From the NCBI GenBank assembly GCA_025677835.1, contig JAIXMR010000025.1:62001-126000 (forward strand): a DNA stretch of 64,000 nt, given 5' to 3'. Under the pieces are notes generated by a model that saw only the letters and a program-made list of their open reading frames with translations, searched no databases and was not told the DNA's origin. Within the stretch, counting starts at the first letter, position 1, and the number at the start of each line of letters is the position of its first letter. Source of the DNA: Sporodiniella umbellata. Its lineage: Eukaryota > Mucoromycota > Mucoromycetes > Mucorales > Rhizopodaceae. The translations under genes were made by a program, and so were the position numbers. Shown here in pieces: positions 54,101-64,000 of the stretch.

Positions 54101-57100
54101 AAAGAAAGTAGAGGTCAAAGTGTAACCATAGCAAATACAAATGTGCTTGTGTGGGATTAAAAAAAAACTAACGATTGAGTCTAATAGCTAGGACTGTTGT
54201 TTTAAAAATGCAAAAGAACTTTTTCTTGTTTGATAAACTAAAGCCGTTGCAATAAAATCCCATAAAACTTATTTAGGAAAAGCTTTCAAAGCGGCAAATT
54301 TATTTTACTTTTTGTTTTAATTGAAGACTGTTATTTTGAGAAGCGGTTTAAATAAAAAACTGCTTTTGTAGAACGTCAAGAAAATTTCAGTACGTTTTCT
54401 TTTATACATGGATTGGTACTTTGATTTTCTATCAGCTCACATCTTTGTAATACTAAATAGTTACTCCTACAGTACCTTCTTCTCTTTTTATATTCACCCT
54501 TGCTATTTGGCTTTCATCATAAGACTGGGCTCTTGATATATTACCACAGCTCCGTATATTTCTTCTGTAACTATACCTTTAAGAGTCTGTAGTAATGCCT
54601 ATATTTTTGGGGCATTTTCTTTTTTTTACAAAAAAGTAGTCCATTTTTGCACAACCTGTCGTCAAAATCAATACACGCGTTTTTTACTTGCTTGTTTTTT
54701 TTTTATAGCGATCTAAGCAACAGATACAGATAAACTATCTCCTTTTTTTTGTAGCCCTTTTTTCAAAAGGAATCTTGGGTCAAGCTGACACATGTTATAT
54801 TTTCTTACTTTTTTAGGTGTCTAAAGCGCTATTAAGTGTCTCTAAAACTGTAAACACACATGCGCTCACAAATATAGTACGCTCAAGTTCTTTTATCTTT
54901 GCTTTTTTTTTTTTTTTTGGTATTTTTAAATTAAATTTTGTTTGTACTTTTTTTTTTCATCAAGATTCGACAGGTTTTGTAAAGACAAAACAAGTTTTGT
55001 TAAGACCATGCTTTTTTTTTTAAGTTTACAGTCAGCGCATCGAAAAAAGAACGGAACCCAAAATTTTAGAGTAAGCTATCAGAGTGCGTTGGGATAAGCA
55101 CATTTTACCAGATTAAGTTTAGAACAATAGGATACATAAAAAGCAGCAAGAAAAAGCTAGTTTTTTCATAAAGCAGTGAATACAAAGCTGTAAAGAATAT
55201 ACTGTATTGGCATTGATGCATACCAAAGGCTGAGAATACACATAATGTCACAACATGTTTGAACCTCTTTTTTAACAAGCAAAAGCGTTTTAGTATATCG
55301 CAACAAAGTAATAAAAAAACAATTTTGAAATATATTTGATCTATAATCGCGTGTAAAGGTTTTAAGCCCAAGCTAGCTAGCTTTTTTTTTAACTGCTATT
55401 AAACAAACAAAAGGGTATGCTCTTTTTTAGTTATAGACTGGTTCAAAATAAGCTTGAATCAAGTCAGTTTTTTTCTTGTCTGATCGCAACAAAAACGATT
55501 TACACCTTTATCCTAAGTAAAATAAGCGAAGTGAAAGCAGGCAGTTCTATTTTCGCCCACATACAAAAGCAGGTATGGAGTAACGCGTCTATATGACGGA
55601 GGCTCATTGTTTGATCTCAGTAGGAGCACAGGTTTCTGTCTGTGTTATCTCGAAATAAATATCAAGCGGCTAAAGTAACACACATGTGCAGTTCCGTATA
55701 ATAAAACGACGTCCTAAAAGAAGCTTCGCTTTTAAAAAAATCGCTAAATTATTTGTCCGTGAGCGCTCTTTTACGAATACACACAATTACGTTATATCGT
55801 TTTTCTTCTTTCAATTGTAAAACATAAAAGTTTGACAAGTTTGTAAATGAAAAAAGCTAATGATTTTTATTAAAAGCAAGTGTATCATACTTTACTACAC
55901 TATAAGTACTTGTATCAGTCCTTCGTGTATATGTATAAAAAAGATCCTTGACCCAAGCACCAATATGGTTAACAATTGGTTTCTACTACTTCCGCTTTAG
56001 TTCACTTTCTAGAGATACTAAAAAAAAAAAAGAACGCAATATTATGCCCGCTCTATTGTGAAGGCGTTGAAGCTTTTGATTCTTTATTTTTTGGGAAAAA
56101 GTATGTATAAAAAAGCTCATTACTCCCAAAGCCCAAACATACGTTAGAGAATTAACAAACAACGCGGCGCGACAATAAGGATGCCATAAAACAACAGAGA
56201 ATTTATGAGGATTGACTCAGCTGACCTTTTAGTATGATAGCTCTAAGATGAAAAGTTTGTTAAGCAGCATATGATAAGTACAACATTTCGTTTCTGCGCT
56301 CAGTTTTGTTTCGTATAACGATTTTGTTGATATATAACAGTTTTATCTATCTTTGCTACTGACACGATTTTAGATGACTAAGGAGTTCAGCTTCTTATTC
56401 ATCATAGTGTTTTCTACATTTGTTTTTGTTAGGTTATTTTAAGCGCTTGATGGATAGTGTGGCTAAATAATACAGTTATCGTTTACTCAAAGCAAATAGC
56501 TTTTGAACCCCACTGTATATGCAAACACTATATCACAATTCAACATGCACAGCTAGGTTTATTGACGCATTTCAGAACTTTTGCTCTTTTAGATCAAGAA
56601 GAAAAAGGGGTGCTTGTATGTAAAAGTCAATGTACAGCATTGCTGCTATTTGTAAATACTAAAATAAAGCCAGCTGAGGAAACAAGGCGGATGCTAACAT
56701 ACTTAGTCATGGATAGATCAAAAAGATGATTGATTTAAAATAAGGGCTACTTTTTTTTCTCTCATATAGTATTGAATACAATCAAACATTACTTAGGTGA
56801 TCTTCTATTTTTGATTCAAAAATTTTAAAAAAAAAAGTCTTTAACGGTTATAGACACTAAAAAAGGAGGAAATTAATTAGTACTTTAGAACATGTGAGTC
56901 CCTAGTATGTATCATGAGAAGCATTACAGACCCTAATATCAACACTGTTGTCTCTTCTATGTTTAACAAGTATGTGTGAGTTTCTCTTTTGTTAATTACT
57001 TTTAAAAAAAGTGCATCGCTTTAACTGGAAACAAGAACAGCTGCGCTCATCTATAAACTATAGCTTAATAGATCGAGCATACAAAATTTATTGCTGCTGC

Positions 57101-57397
57101 GACTCACACTATAAAATATATAAAAGCGCTTTGGTACGGGTGTTTTTTTGTATAAAGTCGCTCTATGCAATTATAGGTTTAGACTTTATTTCCACCCTTA
57201 AAAAAAATATTGTCACACATATAGTTTACATATATATGTATATTTATATATGTATGTTTTTTTCTTTCTTTCTCTTTTTGCAAATTTTTTTTTTTGTTCT
57301 TTTCAACAAAAAAAAATATTATTGTCACATTCATATTCATTATTGCTATCTTTATTACTAGAACTGCTGTTATTTTTGAGTTGAGAGAAAGGAGTAT
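51115..57397. other. 6.3 kb AT-rich region without a convincing gene
   Basis: Frames on both strands are short, rich in Phe, Lys and Tyr, and show no domain-like sequence; the longest (56457-56729 + and 57011-57361 +) do not join to sensible exons. There are no tRNA-like B boxes, no long direct repeats visible by eye, and no transposase or reverse transcriptase motifs. Homopolymers here are shorter than in introns elsewhere (mostly 8-14). The right end is presumably the promoter of the small gene at 57398. It may hold long non-coding transcripts or a structural element, which the sequence alone does not show. Confidence 0.5.
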
Positions 57398-58107
57398 ATG
57401 AAAAACTGTATGAATGAAAACTTTTTGTCTATAAATTCAGATGGATTGTCTCAACCTATGGATGCAGAAGATCAAGAAGCTGGATCAATTTTGATGAATT
57501 TAGCAAAACAAGCTAACAGAGCTCAGTGCTCTGTACCCTCTGAAAAAGTAAATAGTCTCCCCATGCCCCCTTTTTTACATGCAGTAACATGTTGTTCTCT
57601 TCTTTATTAGCCAAGAAGAAGCCACTCTATGAGCATTAGAAACTTGATTGGTAAAGTAGAATATGTAAACTTGTTTTAATTTAAAAAAAAAAGAAAAAAA
57701 AAAACTCATTCTTATTGTTGTAGACACTGAGCCTGTATGAAAAACCAGAATCAACAAAAAGCCTAAATTTTTTTTTGTGTAGGCTGTTACACCTTATAGC
57801 TCTCTTTCAACTGGACACAGTCTATGTGACTCTTCTCCAAGACGATACTTGGGTACACACGCAATATCATTATCCTTTTTTTACTCTGTATTCTTATAAA
57901 TTAATACTGAACCTTTACATTTTTTTTAACATAGAGCCTCACCAACCTAAAGCATTCAAAACTCCCGGTTTAAATCGGCCATTTCCAACTAAATCAATAT
58001 CAACAAAAGTTAGAAGAAACTCCATTCATATTCATCTAAGCTATAAAATACATGCACACAAAATGCGTACACAACAACACATGGTAAACACAAACGCACA
58101 TGTATAA
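57398..58107 (+). CDS. Small five-exon protein of unknown function
   Basis: Five exons, 57398..57547, 57611..57650, 57724..57734, 57783..57852 and 57935..58107, join in phase at all four junctions to give 147 residues. Each intron has a GT start and a pyrimidine-rich AG end. The protein starts MKNCMNENFLSINSDGLSQP, continues with an acidic helix-prone stretch (DAEDQEAGSILMNLAKQANR), then PRRSHSMSIRNLIG, a Ser/Thr-rich part (TPYSSLSTGHSLCDSSPRRY) and a basic, His-rich end (KVRRNSIHIHLSYKIHAHKM). Ser- and Arg-rich motifs such as RRSHSMS look like kinase targets. I do not recognise the family. The third exon has only 11 nt. Real coding status is supported by phase agreement across five exons, not by homology. 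Confidence 0.55.
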
Positions 58108-59935
58108 AACAAGGGATTTAGATGAAAAACTTATCGAAAAAAAATAGTACGCCAAATGGGATTCTTCAATTCAAACAAACTCTGTATACAGCCAACCCGT
58201 TCCTTACCATTATAAAGATCCTACTTTTTAATGCCATCTTTGGACAAACCAAAGGCCCAGATCCTATCACTTTAATTCTCCGCATTTAAACAACGAAATA
58301 GAATACACTTACATATTGAATAGTCTTGTACTCATATACTAAAATTATTGAATGTTATTATTTTTTCTAAGCATTAAATCAAAAAAAAAAAAAAAAGTAG
58401 GAGGTTGAATTTTAAAGCAAAGTTTCAATAAATGCTTTCTAATATTTTGTACAAGCAGTTTTTTGTGGTAAATAAACTCTATTAATCAACCATAAGTCTT
58501 TCTTCTACTGTACTAAAATAAACCAATACCAAATGTCAAAAGGTATTTGAGAAATAACAATGTTGGGCTACTTCTTTTTTTTTTTTTTTTTTTTTTTTAC
58601 AAAAAAGGAGTTTTCGCTGTATTTTTATATTTCTGCGTTCTAACTTGCCATAGCTATTTAGTATAACCACCCCAACTATAAATGACAATAGGCATGTAAG
58701 CCTATTCAGTTTATGCTACAAGAATTCAAAATCGCGGTGTTTTAGGAGCCAAGATAGGCCATTGGATGTCATAGTTCTCCAATATACTTTGTAAACTATA
58801 GTTTTAACGCGTAGTATGTAACTCCAAAGGACCAATAATGAGACAGTTCAGTTCCTTTTATTCGAAGGTCCAATTGTTTTTAGTAAGCTTCACAAAAAAT
58901 ATGCTTACGCGACTCAATCATGCCTACTACCTGCCCAAGCGGCAAAGTGACAGCATCTCTTCTTTTGAACAAAGGCCTTAAGTTTTGTGTTAGGGCCTAT
59001 TCAAATAACTATCTTTTTGTAGCGCAAGATTTTCAATTTACAAACAGTTCTGCTTTTACAATTGTTAGGGTAAGCTATTGCAACGTGAAGTTGACAGGGT
59101 AACTGTAAACGGTACGTAAACTCCGATCTCTCAACTCATCATTCCAAAAAACGGATTTTTCCGGCGCCTTAATGCAATTATTAGTCACAGATGCTCTTTT
59201 TATACTTATTAGGTGCTCAAAGCGAGAATACTAACCGTACAAGCTTTTTCAAAAAATAAAAAAGGCCTAATCACAACTACAATAGCTACTAAATAGATAC
59301 AAACCCTTTCGGTAAAATCATTAGCAAGTCGAGCATTTTATTAAATGAACAAAGGGAAAGGTTTCCATAGCTAAGATCGTTTTGATATTTCAAATGAACA
59401 AGTTGGCTGTTAGAAGATCATATTTGAAACGATTCCCAGTTCAGGATCTTCAGATACGAAACACTTTACTCAACAAAAGTTCCTCAAAAATGCATGTGTA
59501 TGTGCGTTTGAAATTTTATAGTATGAAACAGGCTATAGGCCAGCAGCCCAAACCAATTGTAGAAATGTCTCGGACTTGGTTTCGATTTTGGGACTTCCGG
59601 AAATACAAGTGTGCCATTGCTGATACAAGGACGGGAGGAGATTTTCTGAAATAACAAAGCCGCCATTTTATACTAAAAAGGGAATGCAAAGATCGAAAAG
59701 GCAATCTTTGTTTGTTTTTCTTTTAAAAAAGAAAGAGAAGACTCGATCAAACTCTCTATCAATCTGTTTCTGGCTATATCTAGTAACTCTGAAAGTCATG
59801 CCGAGCTAGAAAGAAAACAAAAGTGACACCTACAAGCCGGCAACATAACAGTTTGAGTCTAAAATAGCTGGACATTGCGGCAATATATAGGCGGTAGTTT
59901 GGGTATGCGAGTTTTATTTTCTTTTATTATAAATA
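58108..59935. other. Convergent spacer, small gene to glucan synthase
   Basis: 1.8 kb. A run at 58381-58396, 23-T run at 58575-58598. A 90-codon frame at 59382-59654 (+) has ordinary composition but no recognisable sequence and no clear partner exons, so I leave it uncalled. Both genes' 3' UTRs should lie here. Confidence 0.5.
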
Positions 59936-62900
59936 TTAAATGGGGAGACTTTTGGGGACAAGGCCTGAAAGCAGTGATTTCCCTAAAACTAAAGGTGCTG
60001 CAACCAAAGCAACAAAAATAATAAATATCGAATAGAAAAGAATGCCATAGAGTATTGCTGCTCGTTTACGGTCCTTTCTTTGTTTCGCGGTCCAGATATG
60101 AGCTCTAATTTGTTTAGATGGTCTTAGCCAGAACAGCATGAGTGAATGGACAGAATCAATGTAGGGGATGAGTATGAAAATGGAGAGGAAAAAAAGGATA
60201 AGGTGAGCCAGTAAGAAGTCGGTTGCAAACTCGGTCATTTCAATGACTTTACAAATAAACTCCCTTGCAGGCTGAGAAATAGCATGCCAACCTAAGCCGC
60301 GGCCATACCATTTCCCTGTCCACCATCCTCGATTAACCTCATCATGTTTAAATTCCCGAGTCAGGCAGAAGACGGTGAGTACTTTTAAAACAAATCGCTG
60401 AATACTGCTGATGGCCACTAATCCTAACGATGCATGCATTAAATTCCAGTTTTCAAGCACGAAAAATATTTCAAAGACCACAATCAAACAAATGACTGAC
60501 CATCCGTGAGCCAGAGCTGCCATAATGGATCCGAATTTGTTCACCCATAAACTGATTATACAACCAATACCAACTGACATACCAAAAAATATTAGAAGCC
60601 CAACTATGTTAAGTAGTATAGGAGCCAATGCAATTACTCCAATACGAACCAAACCACTAGGGCCACTTGAAGGTAAAGTAGAGTCTTCTGAATCAAAACT
60701 TTTGATAAAGGTATACGGAATCGTACAGAGAATAGCATAAATTAAGGGCGAAATAATTTCAGATAGAATCATAGCAGTCTTATTTGCTCGCGGCATATCT
60801 GCTATGTTACTAGTGGCCTCTGTGGACTTGCCGCGCTTGTAACCTGTAACGCGAGCTCTAGATGAGCGTGTATGGCCGATCCAAGAGTTGGCGTGCGTTT
60901 TAGAGTTGCCTCGAGACATCCAACGAATGAACTCTTTGTAGTCTATAAAAAATTCCACTGGGGCAAACTGGTTCGGATTAAACACGAACGGAGAGACAAT
61001 AAGCGCCAAGACCGTGAACCAGAAATAAATCAAATGGGGAATCCAATAAGCTAAAGAGGCAAACAACATAATCAAAAAATTACGAGCACCAATGTAGATA
61101 CTTGGACTAGTAAACCGAGAATAAAGAGTAGCAAAAGATATACGCGACGTAGCAAAGCCACGACCAGTACCAATATAACGAGCACCACCATACACTAAAT
61201 TTTCTAGTACAGAGTTTGTGTAAATCTGTGTAACAAATATTTCAAATAAGGGAGACAAAGAAGCAAAATGCTTCCCAATACGAGTCAAACTCCTCCAGAA
61301 CCCTTTTTCGGTCAGTTCCTGAAGAAACAGAGGCAAAAAGGCAACTAAAAAGACTGCAACAATAGAAAGAATACAACGCTTGACCCAGTCGTAAATAGGT
61401 ACCAGATTATAACACCCAAAGGGTATGAGAGGGGCGTCTTCTGGTGCGTCAGCGTTGTACTCACAAATAGTCAAAGAGGCACCCATAGCACTAATAAAGA
61501 GAATAGCCAGCATAAATATCTGTACAGAGAGCATGATAAAAATGTTGTTTAAGTGAAATCCAGGATGCGCATAGTAGAAAGTCAAGAAACGATCCAGAGG
61601 AAGTTGTGTACCAATGTAGTAATATTCACGAGACAGCATCTGTTCACCCATACCAGTACCAATCTTGGTTGTAAAGTTTAATATTGAGCCAAAACCAAGA
61701 TCGCGGCCTTTGCCACACTGAAAGTATTCTGTATGCTTTATACGCCCTCCACGAATAAACGAGTTCATTCCAGCATATATGTCTTCGTTTAAGTGAAGTC
61801 CTTTTTGAGCTTTAGAGACACCACCTCGTGTGTTCATGTAGATTGCATTTAGGAAATCAGGATGTCCATAATGTAGCTTTCCGCCACTCTTAGCCATAAT
61901 ACGCTGTGTTAAAGTACCAAAGGTTTGTTCTTTGCCGGCAGCAACGTCACCCAGAACACCTACATTTTCGGAGAAGATGTATTCACGCGCACCTACAATT
62001 GCTACAGGGGAACTTTTGTCTTTGACAAACTCAGAAGAGTAAGGCGATTCCTGAACTGGTTCTAAAACTTCAAACTCCCCGAGAATATTTCTGATCTTTA
62101 AACACTCCTCCAAATAGTTGTCTTGATTAGCATCAATCAGCTGCAAGAACTCACCACGATAAAAAACAATAGCATGGTTTTGATTGTCAGATTTTCCATC
62201 TCCTAAGATTGGGTTTCCTGGTAAGCGAATGCGATAATAAGGCTTGCGTTTTCCATCTTCCATAATTGCAGAATGACCATCAATCAAAGCAGAATAAAAA
62301 GTAGTTTCTCCCCCCTCTTCCTCTGCAGGCACTTCATCTACATAAGCTACCTGAAGATCCGGAAATGCCTTAAATAAAAGCTCGGCATCCTCTGATTCAG
62401 CCTTACTGAATTTTGCATATCTTTGCATGGCCACTAAAAATTTAAACTTGGATCGAGACAAAACATCAAGGTCATTTTCTAGCATATCTTTGTCATGATA
62501 ACCTTTGACTTGTTCAGCGCTTTCAACTCGATAGAGAAGTTTGATTGCCTTTTTATAATTCATAAATCCAGATACTGTTCGATATAATGTTTGGGCTCGC
62601 AGAGAAGCCCAAATACGAGTACGGAGTGTATATTCTGGTTTGGACGTCTTGAAACCGATACAATAAAAGGGTAGATCGTCGTTTTTGGGTAGTTTCTTGA
62701 TCTGGCTATCTTGAGATATATTTGAGTCGTTCGCATGACGTGTGTCGTTGAGTGTGCTTGAGGTTCCCATGCTCTTTTCGTCGTCACTAGCCAAAATTTT
62801 TGTATCTTTTACAAAATTGTCCCATTCATTTGGATGGAGTTTCTTGAGATACTCTAGTAGTGTTACACGCGTATTGTTATCTTCTTCACGAATAATCTCT

Positions 62901-64000
62901 CGAAGAGATAGAAGAATTTTTTCTCCATAGTGAGGCTATATAAACAAGAATTGAATACTTCCCTTTTAGTTGTTGCAAAAAGGAAAAAATAAACTTACGG
63001 TTAAAACAGTGAAAGTTGGCATGCACTGAACTGGATGAGGTGCCGGCATAGGGGTAGTCAAACTTTGAGCAAAAAAGTGTATACGTCTTTCAGCTTCACC
63101 TCCCTGAGGAAAATACTCTGTCTTAAAAGCTGTATCCTCTTGAGAGACAAAAAATGTGGGTGGCCTAAGATTGCGTTGACCATCAGAAGGATTAAGCTCC
63201 TAAGTATATGAGTTGAGCTATAAGAACTTTGGTTTCTTATTGCAAATTACCTGCTGGTACAGCATACGTTGTGCATGATCTGCTGTAATAAGATGTTCAC
63301 GATACATTGTAAGTACAATCGCATTCCAGATTTGAGAGCATAATAACTTAGGCTTGCTGTTAATGTGTATATCTGTAGTAGCTAGCAACTTGACGAAAAT
63401 TCTCTTTGGCAATCTGCAGAAGGTGTTTCTCCAAGGAGTCCAAATGGAGATTCCCAGATAAAATGATCTTGCCACAGAAAAGACCGTATTCCAAATGATA
63501 TACCATAGATAAGTATCCAAAAAATAGAGAACAAGATCCATTAAAAGCATGATCATGATTGTGATACGAGGCATTTGCTCACAAAGCATAGTACCCATGA
63601 TCCGGTCATTACAGTTGGTCACTGTCATTTTACTAATAACCTTTAACGGATCTTTAAAGGACAACGCCAGAAAAAAATAAGATTCCAAAAGTTTGCAAGT
63701 AAATACACAGATCCAGAGACACAAGGACATTATGCGGTCAATTCTTTTTAAAGGGGCAAAGTTTGCAGTGAACATTTCATTTGCTAGCTCTGCACGCTTA
63801 TTCTTCTTTTTTCTTTCAAACAGGTGTGCAGGGGGAACTATAGCCAAAAATAGTGTGGTTGACACACTCACCAATAGCTGTATCACAGATACAGTTTTGG
63901 ATATCCAGCTAATACGATCAATGACTACACAATAGAAACTAGGACCAGCGTTTATCACCATCAAGATCAACAAGAGAGTTACACGGCGTACTAAATGCTT
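59936..64000 (-). CDS. FKS1: 1,3-beta-glucan synthase catalytic subunit, 3' part
   Basis: GT48 integral plasma-membrane enzyme making cell wall beta-1,3-glucan from UDP-glucose. The gene enters from beyond 64000; visible exons are 64000-63251, 63199-62999 and 62935-59936, about 1,317 residues of a protein that is usually 1,700-1,900. The first visible exon holds the end of the N-terminal membrane cluster and hot spot 1, then [14 protein letters not shown] at its end. Exon 2 gives [20 protein letters not shown]. The large last exon has the central cytosolic catalytic domain, [74 protein letters not shown] and [20 protein letters not shown], followed by the second membrane cluster. It ends LVPKSLPI. 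The catalytic region shows no breaks. Confidence 0.96.

Noticed and set aside
56457..56729. 90-codon plus-strand frame in the gene-poor region
   Set aside because: No family resemblance, no partner exons with matching phase, base composition like the surroundings.
57011..57361. 116-codon plus-strand frame
   Set aside because: Its second half is Phe/Tyr/Ile-rich and coded by TA and T repeats; looks like chance.
59382..59654. 90-codon plus-strand frame downstream of the small five-exon gene
   Set aside because: Composition is reasonable but there is no recognisable motif or splice partner, so I could not support a gene.

Overview
This is a 64 kb piece of a fungal nuclear genome. Genes are split by many short GT-AG introns, mostly 41-110 nt and often carrying long T or A runs. 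Spacers are AT-rich and full of homopolymers. The gene set is fungal: FKS-type 1,3-beta-glucan synthase, Fsf1-like sideroflexin, Mediator Med14, heat shock factor, a Bye1/DIDO-type PHD-TFIIS-SPOC protein and UDP-sugar transporter. The small introns and poly(A/T)-rich spacers suggest an early-diverging fungus, perhaps Mucoromycota, but no marker here fixes the taxon. There is no sign of prokaryotic, viral or transposon genes. All gene models were spliced by hand from reading frames, phase and family similarity; splice sites are inferred, not proven.

Layout. 1.46-9.92 kb (+): giant BEACH-WD40-FYVE protein, ending tail to tail with gamma-COP (-, 12.68-9.92 kb); their stop codons share two bases. 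12.83-14.39 kb (+): tRNA ct6A dehydratase, divergent from gamma-COP across 152 bp. 14.83-16.50 kb (+): ATP-grasp-like protein. 16.80-28.56 kb: a run of six minus-strand genes (heat shock factor, tandem CCCH zinc finger protein, unknown coiled-coil protein, PLP aminotransferase, sideroflexin, Gln-rich coactivator). 28.6-31.6 kb: spacer with one weak gene candidate. 31.6-35.9 kb (-): PH-domain protein and PHD-TFIIS M-SPOC protein. 36.7-40.9 kb (+): ribosomal proteins eS7 and eS12, nucleotide-sugar transporter. 41.1-46.2 kb (-): class II aldolase/adducin-like protein and Med14. 46.2-49.0 kb: spacer. 49.0-50.06 kb (+): S-formylglutathione hydrolase, convergent with a Lys-rich unknown gene (-, to 51.1 kb). 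51.1-57.4 kb: 6.3 kb without a convincing gene. 57.4-58.1 kb (+): a small five-exon unknown gene that no single long ORF reveals. 59.9-64.0 kb (-): the 3' part of an FKS gene that runs off the window.

The genes are functionally mixed, as expected for eukaryotic chromosomes: membrane traffic (gamma-COP, BEACH), transcription (Med14, a possible Med15, HSF, Bye1-like), translation (eS7, eS12, ct6A dehydratase), mitochondrial or one-carbon metabolism (sideroflexin, formylglutathione hydrolase) and cell wall (glucan synthase, sugar transporter). No shared pathway or biosynthetic cluster is evident. The best leads for novelty are the hidden five-exon gene at 57.4 kb, the very small coding exons, the stop-free in-frame introns, the overlapping stop codons, and the divergent echinocandin hot-spot residues in the glucan synthase.
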